DNA of 20,232 nucleotides. Origin: a virus. A program made the position numbers and the translations under genes. Shown here piece after piece: positions 5,010 to 12,041 of the stretch. Below the pieces are notes generated by a model that saw only the letters and a list, made by a program, of their open reading frames with translations, ran no database searches and was not told where the DNA came from. The stretch is from positions 1-20,232 of the IMG/VR virus record IMGVR_UViG_3300048912_000075; one strand, given 5' to 3'. Each line of letters starts with the position of its first letter. Position 1 is the first letter of the stretch.

Positions 5010-6972
5010 GCCACCACCCATCAAGCGCACATCGGGTGACAGCTTCACCAGAGCAGACCGGCTCACGCTGGCTGAGATTGCTGGCTGGCATTGCCAGCTC
5101 TGTGGCAGGCCACTGCAGGCCACCGATCCCAAGGCCCCTGACTACCTGATAGCCGGACATGTGGTGGCTCATCAGGATGGGGGCAGACCGGTACTGGCCA
5201 ACGGCCGGGCAGAGTGCCAAGCCTGCAGCACCACCATTGGTGCAGCGCAAGGGAACATCAAAGCCAAGCGCGATTGGATCGAGCTACAGGACCAGCTACG
5301 CCAGGCTAGGGCAGAGGTACAACGGTACGAAAATATCGTTGCGACACAACAACTCTCAGTCACAGAGCCCGGTTTTTCGACAGGCCCCCCCAGCCAGGAA
5401 AGGCCGCCCCTTTCCGTCCCCATCCCCCAGACCCCCGGGAGCCCTGCAGCTAACCCCTTGGGGCCCAACGGTTCTCATGATCATCGGCCGGCAGACCCAC
5501 AACCGTTGCTGCACAAGGATTCTCAGCCCTCTGAGTTCAAGGAAGTGGAGTGGATCGAGGGAGAGGGCCTCTTGATCGTTCCTGAGAATGCTTGCTGGCC
5601 AAGGTTTATGACTGGGCCTCATCCGGACGCTATCGGATCGTATGGGGCTGAGCTGGCTCAGTTTGCCGTTGATCGGACAGGAAAGCCCTTGGACTGGTGG
5701 CAACGGCTGATCTCTGCACGCATCCTTGAGCACGATGCTGATGGGGTGCTGGTCTGGCAGGAATGGATCTTGAGCGTGGCCAGGCAGCTGGGCAAGAGCT
5801 ACTGGTGGCGTGAGCTGTGTCTGTGGCGGATGTCCAAGGCTGATGAGATCGGTGAGCCCCAGGAGATCCTGCACATAGCCAACAAACTCAAGGTGGCCAA
5901 CAAGATCCAACGGCCTGCCAGGGCTTGGGCTGAGACTCAGGATGGCTGGGATGCCCGGCACGGCAACGGAGTGCAGGAGGTACGGCACGGCCTGAGCACG
6001 TGGGCCCTGAGCACGGCTGAGGGAGCCTACGGGGCAACGATCTCCCTAGCTGGGGTGGATGAGGCCTGGGACATCCCAGCTGAGCACATTGACGATGGTG
6101 TGGTCCCGACGATGCTTGAGAGCAAGTGGTCCCAGCTGGGGATCATCAGCACAGCCCACCATCTGGCCACTGATCTGGTGATCAACCGACGTGCCGGGGC
6201 CATGAAAGGTGATGGCACGTTGCTCATCGAGTGGTCTGCCCGGCCCTGGCTGGCGCTCGATGATCGAGCTGGGTGGAGACAGGCAAGCCCCCGGTGGACT
6301 CCCAAGCGTGAGGCCCAGCTAGCGCGTGAGCTGGCCAGGGCCCTGAGCACCCAGAGCCTCAGTACCGATCCGGTGGCGTTCTTTCGCTCCCAGTACCTCA
6401 ACCAGTGGCCGAACAAGCCAGCCCAGAGCCTTACCCGGCCGGGGCTGCCGTTGCTGCCTGAGGGCACCTGGGCAGAGCTGGCCGGTGATGCCGACACTCC
6501 CGGCTCAGTGGCCTTTGCCGTTGAGGACATGGCTGGCCGTGGCGTGGCCGTGGCTGCAGCTGGGAGAGCCCAAGATGGCCGGATCGTGGTGCAGGCCTTT
6601 GAGCTGGGTGATCGGTCCGTGGCCTTTGAGTGGATCGGGATGCACAGCCGATCCCGGCCCGGTTGCTCTGTGATCGTCGGGCCCAGCCTGCAGAATGACC
6701 CTCAGATCGAGGATCTGGGCATCCCGGTGGACATCAGCACCTATGCCGACACCAAGGCCTCTCTGAGTGCCCTGAGGCAGCTGGTGAGCCGTCGAATGGT
6801 GATGCACGCCAACTCACCCAAGCTGGCCGATCAGATGACGATGTGTCGCGTGGTGGAGCCCCCAGCTGGGGGAATCAGGGTGATCAGCTCAGACCCATGG
6901 GACCTGATCCGGGCAGCCAGCTGGGCCGTGACCACCATCGAGCGTGAGCGTAGGGCTTTGAACATCTGGTGA
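4990..6972 (+). CDS. HNH endonuclease fused to terminase large subunit
   Basis: This 660-residue protein joins two functions usually encoded separately. Residues about 28-95 are an HNH nuclease: CQLC (36-39), GHVVAH (56-61) followed by a GGRPVLANGRAEC stretch, and CQAC (76-79), giving the ββα-metal core plus a four-Cys zinc site. Residues about 114-184 are a Pro/Ser-rich linker. The remainder is a phage terminase: adenine-region DWWQ, Walker A-like ARQLGKS (about 264), Walker B with catalytic acid VDEAW (356-360), STAHH coupling motif, and a C-terminal nuclease region (FAVEDMAGRG). It would cut concatemers and drive ATP-dependent packaging through the portal. I chose ATG 4990 because the HNH fold starts just after it; the frame is open to 4879 without family-like sequence. 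No separate small terminase was recognised. Confidence 0.88.
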   Translation: MPPRSRRPPPIKRTSGDSFTRADRLTLAEIAGWHCQLCGRPLQATDPKAPDYLIAGHVVAHQDGGRPVLANGRAECQACSTTIGAAQGNIKAKRDWIELQDQLRQARAEVQRYENIVATQQLSVTEPGFSTGPPSQERPPLSVPIPQTPGSPAANPLGPNGSHDHRPADPQPLLHKDSQPSEFKEVEWIEGEGLLIVPENACWPRFMTGPHPDAIGSYGAELAQFAVDRTGKPLDWWQRLISARILEHDADGVLVWQEWILSVARQLGKSYWWRELCLWRMSKADEIGEPQEILHIANKLKVANKIQRPARAWAETQDGWDARHGNGVQEVRHGLSTWALSTAEGAYGATISLAGVDEAWDIPAEHIDDGVVPTMLESKWSQLGIISTAHHLATDLVINRRAGAMKGDGTLLIEWSARPWLALDDRAGWRQASPRWTPKREAQLARELARALSTQSLSTDPVAFFRSQYLNQWPNKPAQSLTRPGLPLLPEGTWAELAGDADTPGSVAFAVEDMAGRGVAVAAAGRAQDGRIVVQAFELGDRSVAFEWIGMHSRSRPGCSVIVGPSLQNDPQIEDLGIPVDISTYADTKASLSALRQLVSRRMVMHANSPKLADQMTMCRVVEPPAGGIRVISSDPWDLIRAASWAVTTIERERRALNIW

Positions 6973-7309
6973 TCTGGGTACTGTCCGTGGGCTCTCACCC
7001 AGCCCCCGACTGGCCATGATCGTGCTGGGTGAGAGTCCATACCCTGAGAGACACAGGGGCCCTTAGCGTGGCACTGAGAGCCTCTTGGGACCACTGGTTT
7101 GAGATCCCAGCCCCAGATCTCATCCCAGGCCTCTGACCAGGGAAAACGAGTCATCCCAGATCCCTCCCACCTATAGTGCCCTGGGATCTGGGATGACCCC
7201 TGGCACAGCACATCCCACGAGATCCCTGGGATTAGCTGGGATCTGGGATGAGATCGAGGCCATATAGCCCCTTTGCCCCTGTCTCGCAAGAGAGGCAGAA
7301 TGATGATCT
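6973..7309. promoter_or_regulatory. 337-base structured non-coding region between terminase and portal
   Basis: No convincing gene lies here. It holds a 12-bp perfect inverted repeat (6992-7003/7024-7035) flanked by GGGTA/TACCC (6976-6980/7040-7044). A 13-bp inverted repeat (7116-7128/7243-7255) encloses a 15-bp perfect one (7150-7164/7183-7197). The 18-base loop of the last contains TATAGT (7172-7177), a -10-like hexamer, though no good -35 is seen. The motif GGGATCTGGGATGA or its complement occurs three times. The first hairpin may end terminase transcription; the others could be operators or an RNA switch before the head genes. Confidence 0.55.
7101..7255. repeat. GATCCCA repeat block, non-coding copy
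   Basis: Element 2 (7133-7197) and element 1 (7212-7251) lie here in the opposite order to the copies in the primase gene, and a further partial unit sits at 7101-7128. The 14-base unit GGGATCTGGGATGA occurs at 7183-7196 and 7238-7251, and as its complement at 7151-7164. Confidence 0.75.
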
Positions 7310-8635
7310 ATGGCAGATACACCGGGTAACCACAGCCGATCTCTGCCACCCCCGGATGACCCTCGATCCGCCACCCCCAACGCCAATGAGCCCATGGGCA
7401 CGGTGAGCCCTACCTACCCCGGTGTGCCCACGGTGCCCAGCCCTGCAGATCTGCCCACCGGTACAGCTGGGGTGCCCGGCCAGTACGACAATCTTGGCGT
7501 TGGCGGGACTCACGTGATGTACCCGGCCGACAATCCGCCACCGGGCATGATGCCCTGGGCTGGCTGGCCGGTGGAGTGGCAGCTGCCCAACATGCTCAGC
7601 GCAAGCCCCCGGTGGATGGGTGGTGGCACTGACATTGTCTGGACAGCCATCGACCGTAACGCCACGGCCATAGCTGACATGCCGGTGGTGGTCAGCAGGA
7701 ACGGTGCCAAGCAAGCAAGCCCCAGCTGGCTCAACAACCCCAGCCCAGAGCTGTACAGCCAGTGGGCTGAGTTCATGCGCCAGTGCTGCTGGGCCTACTG
7801 GGCAACCGGTGAGATCTTCATTGTCTGCACCAGTCGCTTTGCCGATAGCGGGTACCCACGGACGTTCATGATGCTTGACCCATGGATGGTCAACGCTGAG
7901 ATTCTCGATGGGGTACGGCACTACACCATCAACGGCCACGATGCCGATGCTGAGATCTTGCACATCCGGTACAGCTCATGGCCTGGGGATGCCAGGGGCC
8001 ATGGGCCCCTTGAGGTAGCCGGTGAGCGGACAGCTGCAGCTCGGGCCCTCATGCTCTATGCGTCCAATCTGGCCAGCTCTGGTGGTGTGCCCTGGGGCAT
8101 CCTCACCAGCAAGATGAGGATGAGCAAGGCTGAGAGCGAAAAGCTCAAGAGGCAATGGATCGAGGCATCCCGATCGAGGCTAGGGGCCCCGGCCATCCTT
8201 GATGCGGATCTCAATCTACAGATCACCCAGACCACGCCACGTGACATGACCCTGACCGATCTGCAGAAATTCGCAGAGGCCAGATTGGCTGTGCTGCTTG
8301 GTGTTCCGCCATCAATGCTGGGGTTGCCCAGTGGCTCAGACTCTCTCACCTACACCAACACCAACAGCATCTTTGACTACTGGTGGCGGATCACACTCAA
8401 GCCCCACGGTGGCTACATTCTCAAGGCCATCTCTGAGTGGGCTCTGCCCGGCCATGTTGACCTACTGCTCAATGCCGACAGCTACACCCAGCCATCGGCT
8501 CTTGAGCGGGCCCAGTATTACCAGATCATGGCTGCCCTTGGTGCCATTGGAGTCTCTGAGATCCGCGCTGCAGAGGGCCTGTCCGTTGACGATCAACCCA
8601 GCGCCATCCCTCAGCCCCAGACGGTTGCACAGTGA
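7310..8635 (+). CDS. Portal protein (HK97-like)
   Basis: This 441-residue protein belongs to the HK97-type phage portal family. The first 70 or so residues are a Pro-rich, probably disordered head. The portal core follows: DIVWTAIDRNATAIADMPVV, ELYSQWAEFMRQCCWAYWAT, EILHIRYSSWPGD, then the crown/clip region GILTSKMRMSKAESEKLKRQ and the wing strand QKFAEARLAVLLGVPPSMLG. Twelve copies would form the ring through which DNA enters the head and to which connectors bind. It lies between the terminase and the protease, the standard head order. The ribosome site GAGAGG (7290-7295) is 14 bases before this ATG, further than usual; a mini-frame at 7303 lies at the ideal distance. Confidence 0.92.
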   Translation: MADTPGNHSRSLPPPDDPRSATPNANEPMGTVSPTYPGVPTVPSPADLPTGTAGVPGQYDNLGVGGTHVMYPADNPPPGMMPWAGWPVEWQLPNMLSASPRWMGGGTDIVWTAIDRNATAIADMPVVVSRNGAKQASPSWLNNPSPELYSQWAEFMRQCCWAYWATGEIFIVCTSRFADSGYPRTFMMLDPWMVNAEILDGVRHYTINGHDADAEILHIRYSSWPGDARGHGPLEVAGERTAAARALMLYASNLASSGGVPWGILTSKMRMSKAESEKLKRQWIEASRSRLGAPAILDADLNLQITQTTPRDMTLTDLQKFAEARLAVLLGVPPSMLGLPSGSDSLTYTNTNSIFDYWWRITLKPHGGYILKAISEWALPGHVDLLLNADSYTQPSALERAQYYQIMAALGAIGVSEIRAAEGLSVDDQPSAIPQPQTVAQ

Positions 8636-8645
8636 GAGGCCAATC

Positions 8646-9299
8646 ATGACTGACCATGATCTCTACATCCGGGAGTTTCCAACGGATCTGGACATCCGTG
8701 AGCTGCCTGATGACGGCATGTTGGTTGAGGGCTTGGTGGTCCCTTTCGGCATCGAGGCAGACATCGTGGAGCCACGTGAGAGCGGGGTGATCCGGTACCG
8801 GGAGGCCTTTGCCCCCGGCTCTTTCGATCGCGCCATCAGGGCCCCCCACTGGGTTGCCTTGACGTACAACCACTCTGAGGACATGCCCAACCGGATGGGG
8901 CACGGCCGGGAGTTCCATGAGTCTGCAGAGGGCTTGGTGGGCATCTTCAAGCTCGATGCCACGCACGCTGCCCAGGCCAGGGACATCCTCACCGGCTCTC
9001 ATCGAGCGTTCTCAGTGGGCTTTGTGTCCGTGGTCCCCCGGCCCCTGATCGAGCGTCCCAACTCACTGGTGATCCGTAAGAGCGTCATCCTGAGGCACGT
9101 GGCAGCCGTCCCAGCTGGGGCCTATGCCTCTGCAGCTGTCAGCTCGATCCGTGAGGATGCCGACGATGTACCGACCACCAATGAGTCAGCAGAGGCCGTG
9201 GCCAAGGCTGAGCTGGCCGATGTGTTCGCATTCATTGATCAGGCTGCCCAGGAACAGAAACGGTGGGATGCCTTGCTCAATCCGGATGCTCAGGTCTAG
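8646..9299 (+). CDS. Prohead protease (HK97-like, peptidase family S78)
   Basis: This 217-residue protein begins MTDHDLYIREFPTDLDIREL, then VEGLVVPFGIEADI. The probable catalytic residues are His76 (ALTYNHSEDM) and Ser123 (HRAFSVGF), in the order typical of HK97-family proteases. The third position, where many members have EVS, reads RHVAAVPAGAY, so an acid is not obvious. It would trim the capsid and scaffold regions during head maturation. The ATG follows GAGAGG (8634-8639) by 6 bases, with the site overlapping the portal stop. The frame is open back to 8298, but that part lies inside the portal gene. The acidic, helical C-terminus may act as scaffold or capsid contact. Confidence 0.9.
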   Translation: MTDHDLYIREFPTDLDIRELPDDGMLVEGLVVPFGIEADIVEPRESGVIRYREAFAPGSFDRAIRAPHWVALTYNHSEDMPNRMGHGREFHESAEGLVGIFKLDATHAAQARDILTGSHRAFSVGFVSVVPRPLIERPNSLVIRKSVILRHVAAVPAGAYASAAVSSIREDADDVPTTNESAEAVAKAELADVFAFIDQAAQEQKRWDALLNPDAQV

Positions 9300-9344
9300 C
9301 CTCAGCCACGTACCAAACCGACACACCCAGCGACAGCAGAGACA

Positions 9345-9375
9345 CCTACGGCTTGTGGGCACGGCCCCAAGTAGG
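9345..9375. terminator. Stem-loop between protease and capsid genes
   Basis: Arms CTTGTGGGC (9352-9360) and GCCCCAAG (9364-9371) pair with one bulged T around the loop ACG. CCTA (9345-9348) and TAGG (9372-9375) extend the stem past a CGG bulge. It lies in a 133-base gap (9300-9432) with no gene. It could be an attenuating terminator or an mRNA-stabilising 5' structure for the capsid message. Confidence 0.45.
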
Positions 9376-9432
9376 CAGATCTGGCGTGAGTGGGCACACC
9401 GGTGAGATCCCAGCTATCAAAGGGTTTTCACC

Positions 9433-10698
9433 ATGGATCAGATCAGTACCAAGCTCATTCAAGAGCGCCAGACGCTTGTGAGCCGGGCAGAGGACATCAA
9501 GACTCGTGCCTTTGAGGACAATCAGCGTGATCTGGTTGACACCGAAAAGAGCACGCTCATCAACATTCAAGAGCGCGTGCGCAACATCGATGCCCAGCTT
9601 GCGCTCACCACAACGGATCTCAAGCTGGCCGATGACACTGCAGCTGCCATCGCGCGCTACTCCGGACAGCCCCACGTGCCGGATGGCGGGCACCAGTGGC
9701 GCTCTGCCGGTGAGGCTCTCTGGGATTACATTCACCAGTACGACGATCGGGATGCACGTGAGCGCGTGCGTAGGTTCCAAGGCCGTGCCGCTGAGCACAT
9801 GGGCACCAAGGCTGAGGTAACCGTGGCCACGGCCGGTGGCTTTGGTGGGCTCATCCTCAATCCGGTGGTGGGCCCTGTCATTGACACCAGCTGGGGTGGC
9901 ACGCCATTCCTTGACCTGATCGGCCCTCTTCCGGCCCCCGGCCCTCTCAATTTCATGAGGCCCCGGATCGTTGACCCAAACCTCAACGATGGCGCTGGGC
10001 CCCAGACCGGCAGCAAGGAAAAGGCAGAGCTGCCCAGCAAGAAATTCGACGTGCTGGCAGATCCGGTGCAGCTGTCCACCGTGGGCAGCTACCTCAACCT
10101 GAGCTTGCAGGCAGAGGCACTGGTGGCCGGATCTCTTGATCTGGTGGTCACTCAGCTCAATCGACGCACGGCCAGGGCAGCTGAGAATGCCGTGGTGGCT
10201 GAGGCTGCCAAGACAACGGCTCAGGTCACCCTGGCAGCTGGGGCTGATGCTGCCACCACGCTGGCTGCCATCTATGAGGCTGCAGCGCTGGTGTTCACCA
10301 CCACCAATGAGCTGCCCACGTGGCTGGCCATGGGGCCCAACGGATGGGCCCAGCTGGGGTCACTGGTGGATCTCGCTGGCCGTCCGATCTTCCCCAGCAT
10401 CGGGGCCATCAATGCACCGGGCACCAGCGTGGCCAGTGGCTTTGGTGGCACGGTGGCCGGACTCCGGACCACGGTCACTCCCGGCATCACTGACACCACG
10501 ATGTACATGGGCAATGGCGTTGGCATGGAGGCATATATCTATCGCTTCCCGGTGCTCTCCCAGGTTGAGCCCTCGATCTTGGGTCGTCAGATTGCCGTGG
10601 CAATCGCGCTGGGTCTGTACTCAGCCACCACCACTGAGGCTGGCCCCGGTGGCACCCCAGCTGCCCTCAAGGCAGGAATCGTCAAGATCGCCCCGTAA
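9433..10698 (+). CDS. Major capsid protein (HK97 fold)
   Basis: This 421-residue protein is recognised by its position after the protease and by its HK97-type layout. Residues 1-75 are a charged coiled-coil region (KLIQERQTLVSRAEDIKTRA), like the delta domain that the protease removes. Next come a short connector (SAGEALWDYI) and the capsid core beginning near TKAEVTVATAGGFGGLILNP. Later features are ELPSKKFDVLADPVQLSTVG, the helix QAEALVAGSLDLVVTQLNRR, and TWLAMGPNGWAQLGSLVD (the usual 'MNPxxWxxL' area). The C-terminus is GLYSATTTEAGPGGTPAALK. Many copies form the icosahedral shell. A good ribosome site AAAGGG (9419-9424) lies 8 bases before the ATG, as expected for a highly made protein. 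Confidence 0.9.
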   Translation: MDQISTKLIQERQTLVSRAEDIKTRAFEDNQRDLVDTEKSTLINIQERVRNIDAQLALTTTDLKLADDTAAAIARYSGQPHVPDGGHQWRSAGEALWDYIHQYDDRDARERVRRFQGRAAEHMGTKAEVTVATAGGFGGLILNPVVGPVIDTSWGGTPFLDLIGPLPAPGPLNFMRPRIVDPNLNDGAGPQTGSKEKAELPSKKFDVLADPVQLSTVGSYLNLSLQAEALVAGSLDLVVTQLNRRTARAAENAVVAEAAKTTAQVTLAAGADAATTLAAIYEAAALVFTTTNELPTWLAMGPNGWAQLGSLVDLAGRPIFPSIGAINAPGTSVASGFGGTVAGLRTTVTPGITDTTMYMGNGVGMEAYIYRFPVLSQVEPSILGRQIAVAIALGLYSATTTEAGPGGTPAALKAGIVKIAP

Positions 10699-10700
10699 GC

Positions 10701-10770
10701 GAAAACCCTTGCGCTACATAGGGTCTGAGGCGGCCGGCGCACGGTCATCGTATGCAGCGCAAGGGTTTTC
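10701..10770. repeat. Dispersed boundary repeat, copy 2, with 15-bp inverted ends
   Basis: Arms GAAAACCCTTGCGCT (10701-10715) and AGCGCAAGGGTTTTC (10756-10770) are perfect complements around 40 bases. The element begins 2 bases after the capsid stop. A-tract/stem/T-tract symmetry would allow a two-way terminator. The left 38 bases match copy 4 at 34 positions by hand count. The bases AAGGGTTTTCACC (10761-10773) also occur just before the capsid ATG (9420-9432). Confidence 0.75.
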
Positions 10771-10796
10771 ACCCATGCAACGAAAGAGGTAACGCT

Positions 10797-10946
10797 ATGG
10801 GACGTTTGAGCCGTGAGGCCGGTGGCCTTGGGGAGTACAGCGATGACAACGCCAATGAGCAACCTGAGCCAGAGCTAGAGCCGGATGACGGTTGGCCGGT
10901 CATGGATCTGCCCCCGGTTGAGGATGATGAGGATGAGCCAGCATGA
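10797..10946 (+). CDS. Very acidic small protein after the capsid gene
   Basis: This 49-residue protein starts at an ATG preceded by AAAGAGG and ends in a 4-base overlap with the next gene. After MGRLSREAGGLGEYSDDNAN it is almost all Asp, Glu and Pro (EPELEPDDGWPVMDLPPVED). It is probably disordered. The position between capsid and connector genes suggests a head-associated or neck accessory role, but no family is recognised. The in-frame ATG at 10752 lies inside the repeat and is less likely to be used. Confidence 0.55.
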   Translation: MGRLSREAGGLGEYSDDNANEQPEPELEPDDGWPVMDLPPVEDDEDEPA

Positions 10947-11260
10947 CGGCAGCCGGGTACTACGACACCAGCTATCCACCCAGTCTCTTTGGGCCCCCAG
11001 CTGCCCTTGACCCATCGATCACGGCTCTCTTGCCAACCACGGTGGCAGCTGCAGCTGGGCCGACCACGGTGCAGGTCAATGGCACCAACTTTGAGGCTGG
11101 CTCTGTGATCGAGATCGATCAGGTTGCAGTGCCAACAACTTTCGTATCTGCTACCCGGTTGACCACCAGCTATGACCCCAGCGTGGCTGGCACGGTGGCC
11201 TTTACCGTGCGCAACCCCAGCAACATGGAATCAAACTCAGTGAGTTTCGTGGTGTCATGA
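10943..11260 (+). CDS. IPT/TIG-like Ig-fold protein, possible head decoration
   Basis: This 105-residue protein has a Pro-rich start (GYYDTSYPPSLFGPPAALDP) and then one IPT/TIG-type immunoglobulin-like domain. The tell-tale parts are ITALLPTTVAAAAGPTTVQV, NGTNFEAGSVIEIDQ, 'VPTTFVSATRLTTSYDPS', and the last strands GTVAFTVRNPSNMES followed by SVSFVV. Such domains in phage head regions commonly decorate capsids or tails and may bind surface sugars. Overlaps of 4 bases on both sides put it in the connector operon. The fold is fairly sure; the decoration role is inferred. Confidence 0.75.
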   Translation: MTAAGYYDTSYPPSLFGPPAALDPSITALLPTTVAAAAGPTTVQVNGTNFEAGSVIEIDQVAVPTTFVSATRLTTSYDPSVAGTVAFTVRNPSNMESNSVSFVVS

Positions 11261-11655
11261 CAGCTGCCCTGGGGCCCAGGTTCCCGCCATCGTTTGTCTG
11301 GGATGGCAACCCAGCCGACGTGATCGAGCAAGCGCGCGCATATCTGGCGCTCAACGCCAATGATCCGGACATGGCACGGTTGGCCACGGTGACCGATGCC
11401 GCTATCGAGCTGGTGCGCCAGTACCTTGACGCGCCGTTGCCGTTCGATGATCTGGCCCAGACTGCCCCCATACCGGCCCCAGTCTTTCAAGCGTGCGTTT
11501 TCATCACGGTTGAGGGTTACCGGCGCAAGGACGCCACGTTTGGGCTCACAGGCTCATTCTCAGCCGATGGCATCCCGGTACGGATCTCCAACGATTGGCT
11601 GGCCCCGGCCCTCAACCTGTTGGCACCGTACAAAGAGGGCTGGGGGCTGGCGTGA
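11257..11655 (+). CDS. Head-tail connector / adaptor protein
   Basis: This 132-residue, mostly helical protein has the features of phage head-tail adaptors of the gp6 type: a first helix (NPADVIEQARAYLALNANDP), a second (MARLATVTDAAIELVRQYLD), then PAPVFQACVFITVEGYRRKD and the C-terminal DWLAPALNLLAPYKEGWG. It would form a ring under the portal. The order capsid, small head proteins, adaptor, tail terminator supports this. It shares 4 bases with both neighbours. Subfamily is uncertain. Confidence 0.75.
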   Translation: MTAALGPRFPPSFVWDGNPADVIEQARAYLALNANDPDMARLATVTDAAIELVRQYLDAPLPFDDLAQTAPIPAPVFQACVFITVEGYRRKDATFGLTGSFSADGIPVRISNDWLAPALNLLAPYKEGWGLA

Positions 11656-12041
11656 CCACCACTCAGGCCCGGCCGGTGATCAACGATGCCATGAGGCCCA
11701 TCCTCGATGCCCTCACGGCAGCTGGGATCAGGGCCACCAACGATCTCAAGATGCTCAACCCACCGTGCGCGTATCTGGCTGCCCCAGAGCTGACCTTTCG
11801 ATTCCGCAAAGGTGATTTCACAGCCACCTACTCGCTGCTACTGGTGAGCGCCAACACCAGTCGTCGGCTGGCTTTCGATGAGATCTCAGCTCTGCTCTCG
11901 CTGTGCCAGCAAGTGCTGGGTGAACGGGCCCAGACTGCCCGGCCGGTGGATGTTCCCACCAACGATGGCTCAGCTGTGCTGCTGGGCTATGAGCTTTCGT
12001 GGTCCGAAACGATCAGACAAACCCAAGGAGCGCCAGCATGA
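11652..12041 (+). CDS. Probable tail terminator / head-tail joining protein
   Basis: This 129-residue protein starts at a GTG overlapping the adaptor stop. It opens MTTTQARPVINDAMRPILDA, followed by LTAAGIRATNDLKMLNPPCAYLAAPE, a pattern I associate with actinophage tail terminators, then strands FRFRKGDFTATYSLLLVSAN and the helix DEISALLSLCQQVLGERAQT. It would cap the tail tube and join it to the neck. Position directly before the major tail gene fits. The frame is open from 11595, but that part lies inside the adaptor gene. Confidence 0.7.
   Translation: MTTTQARPVINDAMRPILDALTAAGIRATNDLKMLNPPCAYLAAPELTFRFRKGDFTATYSLLLVSANTSRRLAFDEISALLSLCQQVLGERAQTARPVDVPTNDGSAVLLGYELSWSETIRQTQGAPA

Noticed and set aside
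4471-5250. Long minus-strand open frame (259 codons)
   Set aside because: It lies opposite well-supported + strand genes and a GC hairpin, is Pro/Gly/His-rich without any family pattern, and fits the usual antisense frames of GC-rich coding DNA.
7232-7963. Minus-strand open frame (243 codons) reaching into the terminase-portal gap
   Set aside because: Most of it is opposite the portal gene. The similarity of minus-strand peptides near 420 and 7230 comes from the shared DNA repeat, not from a shared protein.
10701-10770. Boundary repeat as a simple MITE with target duplication
   Set aside because: The bases flanking the 15-bp inverted ends do not form a direct duplication, and copies 3 and 4 lack the right end, so a mobile origin is only one option.
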